A stretch of DNA of 35,371 nt from an uncultured Odoribacter sp. (lineage in GTDB: Bacteria; Bacteroidota; Bacteroidia; Bacteroidales; Marinifilaceae): contig CAJJNP010000011.1 in assembly GCA_905193145.1 (NCBI GenBank), positions 1 to 35,371 of the forward strand, in the 5' to 3' direction. Made by a program: the position numbers and the translations under genes. Below, in pieces: positions 23,879 through 32,478 of this stretch (its first letter is position 1; the number at the start of each line of letters is the position of its first letter). Below the pieces are notes generated by a model. The model was not told the origin of the DNA and ran no database searches. It saw only the letters and a program-made list of their open reading frames with translations.

Positions 23879-23916
23879 ATCACAGGGATTTACCTAGAGT
23901 AGACTTTCCCTGTGAT
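23879..23916. terminator. Hairpin shared by convergent genes
   Basis: ATCACAGGGA (23879-23888) pairs perfectly with TCCCTGTGAT (23907-23916). The left arm is in the 13-nt gap after the hydrolase gene and the right arm is inside the last codons of lysA. Flanking T runs are weak. Confidence 0.5.
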
Positions 23917-25029
23917 GTTACGTAAATTATATCTTGATTCCATTGCTTCGCCGTATGCTCCGCAAGAGTGTATGACGATGATATCTCCGCGGCGTGTGGC
24001 ATTGAGGGAGAGGTCTTTCCCGAAGCAATCTGCGGATTCACATACGGGTCCCACGACATCATATTTTTCTTCTGTAAGGTGAGAACTGATGTTTTCTATT
24101 TTGTGAAATGCCTGGTAAAGTGCTGGTCGGAGCAGATTGTTCATACCTGCATCCAGAATAATGAATTTGCGGTTTTTACCTTCCTTGACATATAGTACTT
24201 TGGATATTAGGCTGCCGCATTGGGCAATGATGGACCGTCCTAATTCAAAATGTATCTCTTGATGAGGCATGGGTTCAAAAAATTGTGCGAAAGTATTGAA
24301 ATAGGCCTCAAAATCTGCTATGTTGTTTTTTTCGGGATTGTCATAATCAATGCCAAGCCCGCCGCCGAAATTGATGTACGGAAGGAGTAGACCATGTTCT
24401 TTCATTTGTTGCTGTATCTCATTGGCACGGAGACACAGTCCTCTGAAGACTGTCATGTCGGTAATTTGTGAACCGATGTGGTAATGTAACCCTATCAACC
24501 GGATGTTGGGCATTTGTAAAACGGCTGTCATAACACGCTTGAGGTCGCATAAGTAAATTCCGAATTTGTTTTCCTCAATACCGGTAGTGATATAGTGATG
24601 GGTATGGGCTTCTACGTTGGGATTGATTCGTAGCGCAATTTGTGCTGTTTTTTTCATACGGCCTGCTATTTCGTTAATTACCTCTATTTCAGGCAGAGAT
24701 TCGCAGTTGAAGCAGAAAATATCGCTTTGGAGTGCCAATTCTATTTCATGGTCACTCTTGCCAACGCCGGCATAGACGATGGAGTTGGCTTTGAACCCGC
24801 ATTCCAGGGCACGACTGATTTCGTTGCCGCTAACGCAATCGGCTCCCAAACCTTTATTACTGATATATCTGATTAACACTGGATTGGCATTTGCTTTGAT
24901 GGCATAGTGGATGTGGTATCCATGTTTGGATGCAGCCTTTAATGCAGCATCCAGGGTGTTTTCTAACAGCGTGATATCATAATAATAGTAGGGGGTTGGC
25001 ATACCCTCTGGTAATTGTATTTGCTCCAT
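23890..25029 (-). CDS. lysA: Diaminopimelate decarboxylase
   Basis: This 379-residue pyridoxal-phosphate enzyme converts meso-diaminopimelate to lysine, the last step of lysine synthesis. It has the alanine-racemase-like barrel with the PLP lysine in HYAIKANANP (Lys45), the phosphate-binding FGGGLGIDY, and the HYHIGSQ motif. The C-terminal CESAD segment supplies the active-site Cys from the partner subunit. A Gly-Ala-Tyr (CGAYGEAM) motif near the end is also conserved. Length is slightly short but usual for Bacteroidetes. It follows lysC by 17 nt, so aspartate kinase and lysine decarboxylase are made together. Confidence 0.95.
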   Translation of the reverse strand: MEQIQLPEGMPTPYYYYDITLLENTLDAALKAASKHGYHIHYAIKANANPVLIRYISNKGLGADCVSGNEISRALECGFKANSIVYAGVGKSDHEIELALQSDIFCFNCESLPEIEVINEIAGRMKKTAQIALRINPNVEAHTHHYITTGIEENKFGIYLCDLKRVMTAVLQMPNIRLIGLHYHIGSQITDMTVFRGLCLRANEIQQQMKEHGLLLPYINFGGGLGIDYDNPEKNNIADFEAYFNTFAQFFEPMPHQEIHFELGRSIIAQCGSLISKVLYVKEGKNRKFIILDAGMNNLLRPALYQAFHKIENISSHLTEEKYDVVGPVCESADCFGKDLSLNATRRGDIIVIHSCGAYGEAMESRYNLRNITGKVYSR

Positions 25030-25046
25030 GGTCGTCTCTTTTTGTG

Positions 25047-26360
25047 TTACTGTAATAATTTTCGGCTCAGGTCAATCATTGCTTTTTTCTTGTCTTCTTC
25101 TTTTACGAGTACGGATATGTTGTGTTCGCTGCCGCCATAAGATATCATCCGTAATGGAACTTCAGCCAAGGCGGTCAGTACTTGCGCTCCGAGTCCGCTT
25201 TTCCCTGCTGAACAGTCCCCGACAATGCAGATGATAGCCATGTTGCGGTCGACTTCAATGGTACCGTATTTTTCCAGGTCTTTCAGAATGTTGTCGAGTT
25301 GTTCGGTGCAGTCGATGGTTAAGGAAATAGCCACTTCTGAAGTTGCAATCATGTCTATGGGTGTTTTCCAGGCTTCGAACACTTCAAACACTTTGCGGAT
25401 GAAGCCATATGCCAATAGCATGTTGGTCGATTTTATTTTAATAGCAGTGATGCCGCTTTTGGCAGCAACGGCTTTGATGTTGCCTTTTGTGTTTTCGGCT
25501 GTTATCAATGTACCTTCGTCTTGAGGATTCAGCGTGTTTTTTAGACGTACCGGGATATTCTCTTTTTTTGCTGGTTGTACACTGGAAGGATGCAGGATTT
25601 TGGCTCCAAAATAAGCTAGTTCGGCAGCTTCGTCGAATGAAAGTTGCCGAATGGCTTTCGTATTATCAACAATGCGCGGGTCGTTGTTGTGAAATCCGTC
25701 AATGTCTGTCCATATCTGTATTTCGTCTGCGTGAATGGCAGCTCCGATTAATGCGGCGGAGTAGTCGCTGCCGCCTCGTTTCAGGTTGTCGATTTCACCG
25801 TATGCATTGCGGCAGATAAAACCTTGGGTGATGATGAGGTTTTCGATTCCCGGTTGTGCGAGTTCACGTTGCAGGTTTTGGCGTATATAGAAGTAGTCCG
25901 GTTCGCAGTCTTTGTCAATACGCATGTATTCCAAGGCTGAAAGCAGGGTATTGGGTATGTTACATTCTTCTAGGTAATAGTGTAGCAATGTTGTTGACAT
26001 GATTTCTCCTTGTGCCAATACGGCTTTTTCCTGTAGCGGATAGAAATCCTTGTTTACAAACGAACGCAAGTAAGTAAAGATGGTTTGTATGAATTCTTTA
26101 CTTTTGTGGATGTATTTTTCTGTAGAAAAAAGTTCGGTGATGACAATATAGTAGTTGACTTCCAGATTTTGGATAATCTCCAGGGCTTTCTTTTTTTCGT
26201 TGCAATAGAGACAATCGGCAATCTCTACCAGAGTATTGGTGGTACCGGACATGGCCGATAATACAACTATTTTGGGTTCGTTGTCAGTAATCAGTTTAGC
26301 AACTCCCTGAATTCTTTCTGCACTGCCGACGGAGGTACCGCCGAATTTTAAAACTTTCAT
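25047..26360 (-). CDS. lysC: Aspartate kinase
   Basis: This 437-residue kinase phosphorylates aspartate, the first step toward lysine, threonine and methionine. The amino-acid kinase domain starts VLKFGGTSVGSAERIQ and contains GGSDYSAALIGAA and WTDIDGFHNNDPRIV. The last 140 residues hold two ACT-type regulatory domains (ITAIKIKSTNML..., and IICIVGDCSAGKSGLGAQVL), which usually bind lysine or threonine for feedback. There is no fused homoserine dehydrogenase. It is the first gene of the lysC-lysA pair. Confidence 0.95.
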   Translation of the reverse strand: MKVLKFGGTSVGSAERIQGVAKLITDNEPKIVVLSAMSGTTNTLVEIADCLYCNEKKKALEIIQNLEVNYYIVITELFSTEKYIHKSKEFIQTIFTYLRSFVNKDFYPLQEKAVLAQGEIMSTTLLHYYLEECNIPNTLLSALEYMRIDKDCEPDYFYIRQNLQRELAQPGIENLIITQGFICRNAYGEIDNLKRGGSDYSAALIGAAIHADEIQIWTDIDGFHNNDPRIVDNTKAIRQLSFDEAAELAYFGAKILHPSSVQPAKKENIPVRLKNTLNPQDEGTLITAENTKGNIKAVAAKSGITAIKIKSTNMLLAYGFIRKVFEVFEAWKTPIDMIATSEVAISLTIDCTEQLDNILKDLEKYGTIEVDRNMAIICIVGDCSAGKSGLGAQVLTALAEVPLRMISYGGSEHNISVLVKEEDKKKAMIDLSRKLLQ

Positions 26361-26394
26361 GCTTTATCTATCTTTATATTTGTCTTTCGTAGTG

Positions 26395-26402
26395 CAAAAG
26401 TG
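26395..26402 (-). promoter_or_regulatory. Weak -7-like box before lysC
   Basis: The minus strand reads CACTTTTG, one mismatch from TAnnTTTG, with CTTG 20 nt upstream as a possible -33. It lies 34 nt before ATG 26360. Confidence 0.25.
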
Positions 26403-26452
26403 CTATATAGGATTGGATAAAGCAAGAAAGTGTTATATTCTTAACAACGTGA

Positions 26453-27304
26453 TTATTTTTTGTAGAAACAAGCAGCTACCCATTGTTTCTCTTCATGATA
26501 GCTTTTGTATTCAAGTCCCAGAGATTCAGCTTTTTCTCGGATCATAGGAAGATCGTGTTCATAAAATCCGCTCATAATCAATAATCCTTCTGGTTGAAGT
26601 CGGGCATTGTAATGTTCCATGTCATTCAGCAGAATGTTACGATTGATATTGGCAAGGATTATATCGAATGGTTTTTCTGCAGCCAGCAGCGAAGCATCGC
26701 CAATTTTGATGGTAATATTGTTGATGTGGTTGTTTTGCAGATTCTCCATGGCATTGTTGTAGGCCCATTCGTCAATGTCGATACCGGTTACTTCGCAGGC
26801 GCCTACTTTAGATGCCATGATTGACAGGATACCGGTGCCGCATCCCATATCTAAAACGCGTTTGCCTTTGATATTGGATGCTTGTTCCAATATTGTTCGC
26901 AGCATCAAGGCCGTTGTGGCATGATGGCCGGTGCCGAAACTCATTTTGGGTTCGATGATGATTTCATATTCGATACCGGGAATCGGTTCGTGAAAACCGG
27001 CACGTACCTGAATCCGGTTGTCAACAACGATGGGGGTAAAGTTTTCTTCCCAAACTTTATTCCAGTCTTGATCTTCAATTTCCTGAACGGTCGTTTTGAT
27101 GCTGTAAATCTCTGAAAAATATTGCAGTATTTCCAGATTCTGAATGGCTTCTGCATTATATGAAGCTTTGTCTGTGTAAGCGGTAAAACCATCGTCTGTG
27201 TATGAAAATCCGTCATATCCGATATTGCTTAATTCAGCAATCAGGGCATCTGCAACAGGTTCTTCATACGGTTCTATCGTAAATTTGATTTCTGTGTATG
27301 TCAT
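26453..27304 (-). CDS. prmA: Ribosomal protein L11 methyltransferase
   Basis: This 283-residue SAM-dependent enzyme methylates ribosomal protein L11. The N-terminal 110 residues form the substrate-recognition domain. The Rossmann domain starts VLDMGCGTGILSIMASKVGA, with GIDIDEWAYNNA for SAM ribose binding and ILANINRNILL as the catalytic Asn-x-Asn-type loop. FGTGHHATT before the SAM motif is typical of PrmA. It lies 9 nt after the rsmF-like gene on the same strand, so both ribosome-modifying enzymes are probably co-transcribed. Confidence 0.94.
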   Translation of the reverse strand: MTYTEIKFTIEPYEEPVADALIAELSNIGYDGFSYTDDGFTAYTDKASYNAEAIQNLEILQYFSEIYSIKTTVQEIEDQDWNKVWEENFTPIVVDNRIQVRAGFHEPIPGIEYEIIIEPKMSFGTGHHATTALMLRTILEQASNIKGKRVLDMGCGTGILSIMASKVGACEVTGIDIDEWAYNNAMENLQNNHINNITIKIGDASLLAAEKPFDIILANINRNILLNDMEHYNARLQPEGLLIMSGFYEHDLPMIREKAESLGLEYKSYHEEKQWVAACFYKK

Positions 27305-27313
27305 GGTTTTCTT

Positions 27314-28705
27314 TTATTGATTATTTGTATTGATATCTTTGATTTGCATGCGGATTCTCCACTCTTTGGGATAATAGTTGTTAAGACGGTTGCCCAGGTT
27401 TTTACACCAACCCAACCCGATTCCTTGATAGGATATGAGAATCCAATTGCCGGATAGTCCGGACGGAAGCGGTATATCTTCTTTTTTCAGAAATGTCAAG
27501 GCTGTCTGATAATCTGTTTCATAAATAGAACATGCCTGTCGGTTGAGGCCTTGCCATAGAGCTGAAGCCGGCAGAAGCTTTATTTTTTTATTGTTGATTT
27601 CTGCCAGTTCACAGCATTTGTATATGATTCGTAGTTCTCGTTCAAGTTGTTGGATGAATTCGGCATGTCCGGATGGAACAATACCCCATATATTCTCGTC
27701 CTGCCAAGCTGTATAGTCGTCCGGTTTTTGGATATAGTGTCGCAGTTCGGGCGGTAGCGGAGAGGGTTTGCTGTTTTTGGTCTTTTTATTTTTTTTGAAT
27801 GTATATTCCTTGCCGTTTGTTTTGCGGACAGCTCCGATGAAAAAACCTTCGCCTATGGTTTTGTGTGGATAGAAATGGTATCCGTATACCTGAGAGTCTG
27901 CCGGTGTAATGCCGTCGAATGTGTGACGAATTTCGATACTTTCCGCTTCGTAAGTGGCGAGCAGCCATTCCAGTATCTTTTCGTTTTCTTGCCGGTTGTA
28001 TGTGCAGGTGCTATAAATCAGAATACCGTTGGGGCTCAGACAGTCCCAGATGTCAGCCAGAATTCTCTGTTGGCGTTCGCTGCATAAGCGGACATTGTTT
28101 TCACTCCATTCTTCGATGGCTTCGGCATCTTTGCGGAACATCCCTTCTCCCGAGCAGGGGGCATCTACCAGGATAATGTCGAAAGCTCCTGCTAATTGTT
28201 TGAAATCAGCCGGATCGTTGTTGGTAACAACGATATTATCCTGTCCCCATTTGATGATATTTTCTTTTAAGATTGCCGCACGGGTCCGGATTACTTCATT
28301 GGAAACCAGTAGGCTACCCGGTGGTAACGTGGCTGCTGCCAGGGTGGATTTGCCTCCGGGTGCTGCACATAAGTCTAGCATTCTGACGGGCGAAGAGGAA
28401 AGCTCTTGCTCTAATACGTATTTTAAAAACATAGAAGAGGCTTCCTGTACGTAATAGGCTCCACCATGCAGGAGTGGGTCAAGTGTGAATAAGGGACGTT
28501 CGGATAAGTAATGTCCCTCCGGACACCATTCCACGGGTTTTGCACAGTGGGTGATGATTCCGGATTGTTCCATTGAGGATATTTTCCCCGGATTCAAGCG
28601 TATACTGGTGGGGGATGGGCTTTGCAAGGCTGTTATAAAAGCTGCTGCTTCATCCTTGAATTCTTTTTTTATTCTTTCTTCGAATGCGACAGGTAAAGTG
28701 CTCAT
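27314..28705 (-). CDS. rRNA (cytosine-C5) methyltransferase, RsmF/NSUN type
   Basis: From ATG 28705 the product is 463 residues. It carries the NOL1/NOP2/Sun signatures: SAM motif MLDLCAAPGGKSTLAAATL, catalytic VDAPCSGEGMFRKD, and the second Cys in YSTCTYNRQENE. A C-terminal 150-residue extension ending in the GWCKNLGNRLNNYYPKEWR segment resembles the RNA-binding end of RsmF. It would methylate a cytosine in 16S rRNA; the exact position is not known. An upstream in-frame TTG (28729) would add eight residues but lies in the promoter, so ATG 28705 is chosen. prmA follows. Confidence 0.88.
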   Translation of the reverse strand: MSTLPVAFEERIKKEFKDEAAAFITALQSPSPTSIRLNPGKISSMEQSGIITHCAKPVEWCPEGHYLSERPLFTLDPLLHGGAYYVQEASSMFLKYVLEQELSSSPVRMLDLCAAPGGKSTLAAATLPPGSLLVSNEVIRTRAAILKENIIKWGQDNIVVTNNDPADFKQLAGAFDIILVDAPCSGEGMFRKDAEAIEEWSENNVRLCSERQQRILADIWDCLSPNGILIYSTCTYNRQENEKILEWLLATYEAESIEIRHTFDGITPADSQVYGYHFYPHKTIGEGFFIGAVRKTNGKEYTFKKNKKTKNSKPSPLPPELRHYIQKPDDYTAWQDENIWGIVPSGHAEFIQQLERELRIIYKCCELAEINNKKIKLLPASALWQGLNRQACSIYETDYQTALTFLKKEDIPLPSGLSGNWILISYQGIGLGWCKNLGNRLNNYYPKEWRIRMQIKDINTNNQ

Positions 28706-28713
28706 GTTTTCGT

Positions 28714-28734
28714 TATCTTTGCAGTACAAAGATA
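28714..28734. promoter_or_regulatory. Back-to-back divergent -7 boxes
   Basis: TATCTTTG-CAGTA-CAAAGATA is a perfect 8-5-8 inverted repeat. Read on the plus strand, TATCTTTG (28714-28721) is a -7 box for murB at 28765; on the minus strand, the same octamer (28727-28734) serves the rsmF-like gene at 28705. The two start regions overlap, so only one polymerase could occupy them at a time. Confidence 0.6.
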
Positions 28735-28764
28735 GATATTTAGAGTTATTACTAAGAATAAAGT

Positions 28765-29778
28765 ATGAAAATCAGTGAAAATTATAGCCTGAAGCCATAT
28801 AATACTTTCAACATTGATGTCTGTTGCAAATATTTTGTTGAGGCGGATGATGAGAAGGAATTATTGGATTTTGTGGCAGCATATGAATGGAATCCTTTTG
28901 AGATATTGATATTGGGGGGAGGAAGTGATTTCCTGTTTACTGAGGATTTTGATGGTACGGTTTTTTATCCGGCGATGAAAGGAATGGTTGTGACAGAAGA
29001 AGATGATGAGTGGGTAAACGTCCGGGTCGGTGCAGGAGTTGTATGGGATGATTTTGTTGCTTGGGCTGTCGGACAGGGATATGGAGGCGTGGAGAATCTT
29101 TCGCTGATTCCGGGACATGTCGGTGCTGCTCCGGTACAGAATGTCGGAGCCTACGGCATGGAGGCTGGAGAGGTAATTGTATCGGTTGAAGCGATTGATT
29201 TGGAAAAGGCACAATGTGTGACGATTACTGCAGCAGAGTGTCGTTTTGCTTATCGTGACAGTATATTTAAACAGGAGTGGAAAAATCGTTTTATTATAAC
29301 TTACGTGACTTTTCGTTTGGCTAAACATCCTCAATTCCGTTTGGATTATGGTAACGTAAAAGAGGAATTGGAAAAGATGGGTGGAGAGGTTTCTTTACAG
29401 ACGATTCGGCAGGCGATTATTCACATCCGCCATGCGAAATTACCTGACGTAAATGACTTGCCTAATGCCGGTAGTTTTTTCAAAAATCCGATGGTTAGCC
29501 GTGCTTTTGCAGAAAAGTTGGCAGAACAATATCCCGGAATGCCGATTTATCCGGTGGATGAAGATTGTTACAAATTGGCTGCCGGTTGGCTGATTGAGCA
29601 GTGTGGTTGGAAAGGCAAGACATTGGGACGTGCCGGAGTCTATGAAAAGCAGGCTCTTGTGCTTGTCAATCATGGTGATGCAACCGGATTGGAAATTTCA
29701 CATCTTGCTAATGAAATCAAGAAAAGCGTATTTGTGAAATTCGGTGTCATGATAGAACCGGAAGTCTATGTGTTATAG
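28765..29778 (+). CDS. murB: UDP-N-acetylenolpyruvoylglucosamine reductase
   Basis: This 337-residue FAD enzyme reduces enolpyruvyl-UDP-GlcNAc to UDP-MurNAc in peptidoglycan synthesis. FAD-binding segments ILGGGSDFLFTEDFDG and ENLSLIPGHVGAAPVQNVGAYGME are visible. The catalytic Ser is in NAGSFFKNP, a substrate Tyr in FAYRDSIFK, and the C-terminal catalytic Glu in MIEPEVYVL. Length and the Tyr loop fit the type I (E. coli-like) enzyme. It starts a plus-strand run with the thioesterase gene 27 nt later. Confidence 0.95.
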   Translation: MKISENYSLKPYNTFNIDVCCKYFVEADDEKELLDFVAAYEWNPFEILILGGGSDFLFTEDFDGTVFYPAMKGMVVTEEDDEWVNVRVGAGVVWDDFVAWAVGQGYGGVENLSLIPGHVGAAPVQNVGAYGMEAGEVIVSVEAIDLEKAQCVTITAAECRFAYRDSIFKQEWKNRFIITYVTFRLAKHPQFRLDYGNVKEELEKMGGEVSLQTIRQAIIHIRHAKLPDVNDLPNAGSFFKNPMVSRAFAEKLAEQYPGMPIYPVDEDCYKLAAGWLIEQCGWKGKTLGRAGVYEKQALVLVNHGDATGLEISHLANEIKKSVFVKFGVMIEPEVYVL

Positions 29779-29805
29779 AAAGTTTTAAATAAATATATAA
29801 ATGGT

Positions 29806-30564
29806 ATGCAAGTAACGAAACATATTGAGAAGGTGAAAATCTTCACGCATTATACCAATTATAAAGGACGATTGTTTGTCAAGACGTTGTGTGATTTGTT
29901 TAATGATGTTGCAGAGGTCCAGACCAAATATTATGGTGTGGATGTTGACACGCTAAATGCGGCCGGAGCTACCTGGATGCTTCATCGTCTGCATATTCGT
30001 TTGAATAAAATGCCGAGTGAAAACGAGGAGGTGTTTATTGAGACTTGGCCTTCAGGTATTGAGCGTCTTTTTGCCACCCGCGATTACCGTATGGTGCGTG
30101 AGGATGGCGAAGAGTTGGTACGTGCCACTTCCGAATGGATGTATATCGATCTGAACCGCCGCCGTCCATTGCGTCAGCCGGAAAAGGTGGTGGCTATCAG
30201 TACCGGGCATCAGATTCCTCATCTGGAAATCGAATCTATTCTGAATGAGAAGGAGTTTGCGATGGTTCCCCAAGGAGGACGCCATTTTGATGCTACCTTT
30301 GATAATATCGATTTTAACGGTCATGTGACGCAAGCATCCTATATGCGCTGGCTGACAAATTCTTTGCCGTTTGATTTTTTAAAGACATATGTGTTGACAG
30401 ATGTTGAAGTGATTTATGCACACGAAATTATGCCGGATAGCAGCATCTACTCATCTTATCAGATTGTTGAGGAAAACGGCCAGATTGTTGTCTTTCACCA
30501 GGTGCAGGATGAGGCAGGAACGCTGACTCATTGTATTGCTAAATCTGTTTGGGAAAAGAAATAA
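29806..30564 (+). CDS. Acyl-ACP thioesterase
   Basis: This 252-residue protein has two hotdog-fold halves of the acyl-ACP thioesterase family. The first half has GRLFVKTLCDLFNDVAEVQ and WMLHRLHIRLNKMP. The second has the active-site region NIDFNGHVTQASYMRWL, where Asn and His sit in the family's N-x-H motif. It releases fatty acids from acyl carrier protein in the cytoplasm. In plants this sets chain length; in gut bacteria it may set free fatty-acid pools, but the preferred chain length is not readable here. It is between murB and the GNAT gene with short gaps. Confidence 0.88.
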   Translation: MQVTKHIEKVKIFTHYTNYKGRLFVKTLCDLFNDVAEVQTKYYGVDVDTLNAAGATWMLHRLHIRLNKMPSENEEVFIETWPSGIERLFATRDYRMVREDGEELVRATSEWMYIDLNRRRPLRQPEKVVAISTGHQIPHLEIESILNEKEFAMVPQGGRHFDATFDNIDFNGHVTQASYMRWLTNSLPFDFLKTYVLTDVEVIYAHEIMPDSSIYSSYQIVEENGQIVVFHQVQDEAGTLTHCIAKSVWEKK

Positions 30565-30570
30565 TCAGCC

Positions 30571-31125
30571 ATGGGACATTCAGCTTGTATTTTGGATAAT
30601 TTCTATATCCGTGAGGCAACTTTGGAAGATGCCGGTATTATTTGGCAGACGATATATGATAACCGTGATTATTTTATGACCTGGTTGCCTTTTGTGGAGC
30701 ATTTACAGGATGTCTCTATGGAGGAAGAGTTTTTGCAATCAGTATTGTCAGAGCCTTATGAATCCCGGAATATAGTGTTTGTTATCGGTGAGGGGAATGA
30801 GTTAAGAGGATTAGTAGGGTTTGTAAAGACAGATTTGACTAATCATCGTACAGAAATAGGTTATTGGTTGATTCCTGAAAGTCAGGGAAAAGGTGTGATG
30901 ACAGAGTGTGTCCGGCATTTATGTCGTTGGGCTGTTGAGGTTCGTGGTATGAACCGTATTCAAATTACCTGTGCGGTTGATAACCAACCGAGTAATGCCA
31001 TCCCTTTGCGCTTGGGCTTTACGCTTGAAGGCGTTGAACGGGACGGACAATTACTTGCTTCCGGTCAGTATACGGATATAAATATATACAGTATTTTAAA
31101 ACATGAGGTTGAAGACTGGTTTTAA
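30571..31125 (+). CDS. GNAT N-acetyltransferase, RimJ/RimL type
   Basis: This 184-residue acetyltransferase has the GNAT fold. Its N-terminal strand is FYIREATLEDAGIIWQ. The acetyl-CoA site is EIGYWLIPESQGKGVMTECVRHL, with the Q-G-K-G motif, and the C-terminal ITCAVDNQPSNAIPLRLGFTLEG is typical of RimJ/RimL proteins that acetylate protein N-termini, often of ribosomal proteins. The substrate here is not known. It follows the thioesterase gene by 6 nt. Its TAA stop directly touches the stop of the convergent permease gene. Confidence 0.88.
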   Translation: MGHSACILDNFYIREATLEDAGIIWQTIYDNRDYFMTWLPFVEHLQDVSMEEEFLQSVLSEPYESRNIVFVIGEGNELRGLVGFVKTDLTNHRTEIGYWLIPESQGKGVMTECVRHLCRWAVEVRGMNRIQITCAVDNQPSNAIPLRLGFTLEGVERDGQLLASGQYTDINIYSILKHEVEDWF

Positions 31126-31139
31126 TCAGTACTTCAACC
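31107..31139. terminator. Terminator hairpin spanning two convergent stop codons
   Basis: GGTTGAAGACTG (31107-31118) pairs with CAGTACTTCAACC (31127-31139) with a single bulged base. The loop GTTTTAAT contains the GNAT stop codon, and the permease stop starts at its last base. There is no intergenic DNA, so the coding ends themselves form the hairpin. Confidence 0.55.
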
Positions 31140-32475
31140 ATTTATATAATTCTTTCCAAGTTACTTTCTTGCCATACATCAGGATTCCGACCCGGTAGAT
31201 GCGTCCGGAAAGCCAGGTGAAGAATATAAATGATGCTACCAGTAAAGCCATCGAAGTTACAATTTCCCAAGCAGGTACTCCAAACGGGATTCGAACCAGC
31301 ATGACAATCGGTGAGGTGAAGGGAATCAGTGAACTCCAGAATACAAGGGGGGATTCCGGACTTTTCATGGCGGTGAAGCCAATGTATAATCCCACAACCA
31401 GGATGATTGAGAGCGGTGTCAGGAATTGCTGGGAGTCTGTCTCGTTGTCAACAGCTGCTCCGATTGCTGCAAATAATGAAGCATACAGAAGGTATCCGCC
31501 TATGAAATAGAACAAGAATGCACTCAAAAAACTGATGATAAACATCGGGTCGATGGTCTGTGCCACTTTTTGAATGATTTGCAGTTGCTCCGGATTCAGT
31601 TGTGCGGCACCTGTCATGGCAGACATGTCTGTTATCATAGGACCGGCTTGGCGCAAAGCATCTAAATCGATATTCGGCAAGAACATCGCCTGCATGGCAA
31701 TGATCAATACGATGCCGAACACTACCCAAATCAGGAATTGAACCAATCCGACAGCTGCTACTCCAATGATTTTACCCAGCAGAAATTGGAATGGTTTTAC
31801 AGAAGATACCAATACTTCGATGATGCGGTTTGTCTTTTCTTCGATGACTCCCTTCATTACCTGTGATGCATACATAAAGATAAAGAAATAGATTATCATG
31901 CCGGCAATCAGTCCGATTGCCGAGGCTATTTCTGAAGAACTCTCTTTTGCTTCGCCTGTTTCTGCCGAAACTTTTAGTGTGCGCACCAGAGTAGGTGTCT
32001 TTACTGCTGCCAGCTTCTGTTCCAAATCCGGAATGTTGGCTTCGGCAATGACAGCATTCCGTTTGATACGTTCTATCTTTTCTTTCAATTGTGATGCGAT
32101 TTCATTTTTTAATTCCATCGGCACTTGTGAGTAGGATAAGATAGGGATATCCGGGTTTTCAATAACATCTTCCGGCACTTCAATAAGTGCATAAAAGTTG
32201 TTGGCCTTCAGAAAATCCTGAACCGTGCTTTCGGTGATGTCTGTTGCAACATATTCAAAAGTGGTATTGTTGATTTGCTGGAAAGGCGTTTCTATATCAG
32301 AATGATTGACAACGGCAATCCTTCTTTCCTGTGTGTCGTCCTTGAGAAGCATCCACATTAAAAAGGCATAAAAGCCAGCCATGAGGATAGGTACAATCAA
32401 GGTCAGTATCAGAAAACTTTTTTTTCTGACTCTTGTCGTAAATTCGCGTCCTATAATGATTAATGTCTTGTTCAT
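31126..32475 (-). CDS. ABC-2 type transporter permease, NatB-like
   Basis: This 449-residue inner-membrane protein has one N-terminal helix (SFLILTLIVPILMAGFYAFLMWML), a large periplasmic domain of about 130 residues, then five or six more helices. That layout, with the ITESTVQDFLKANNFYALIEVP segment and the motif EEKTNRIIEVLVSSVKPFQFLLGKIIG, is characteristic of NatB/YhaP permeases. These pair with NatA ATPases to export sodium or small compounds. The ATPase gene ends 3 nt upstream, so the pair is one unit. Substrate unknown. Confidence 0.9.
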   Translation of the reverse strand: MNKTLIIIGREFTTRVRKKSFLILTLIVPILMAGFYAFLMWMLLKDDTQERRIAVVNHSDIETPFQQINNTTFEYVATDITESTVQDFLKANNFYALIEVPEDVIENPDIPILSYSQVPMELKNEIASQLKEKIERIKRNAVIAEANIPDLEQKLAAVKTPTLVRTLKVSAETGEAKESSSEIASAIGLIAGMIIYFFIFMYASQVMKGVIEEKTNRIIEVLVSSVKPFQFLLGKIIGVAAVGLVQFLIWVVFGIVLIIAMQAMFLPNIDLDALRQAGPMITDMSAMTGAAQLNPEQLQIIQKVAQTIDPMFIISFLSAFLFYFIGGYLLYASLFAAIGAAVDNETDSQQFLTPLSIILVVGLYIGFTAMKSPESPLVFWSSLIPFTSPIVMLVRIPFGVPAWEIVTSMALLVASFIFFTWLSGRIYRVGILMYGKKVTWKELYKWLKY

Positions 32476-32478
32476 ATA

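Noticed and set aside
26361..26452. Lysine riboswitch before lysC
   Set aside because: The gap is only 92 bases and shows none of the long conserved helices of the L box; it is too short.
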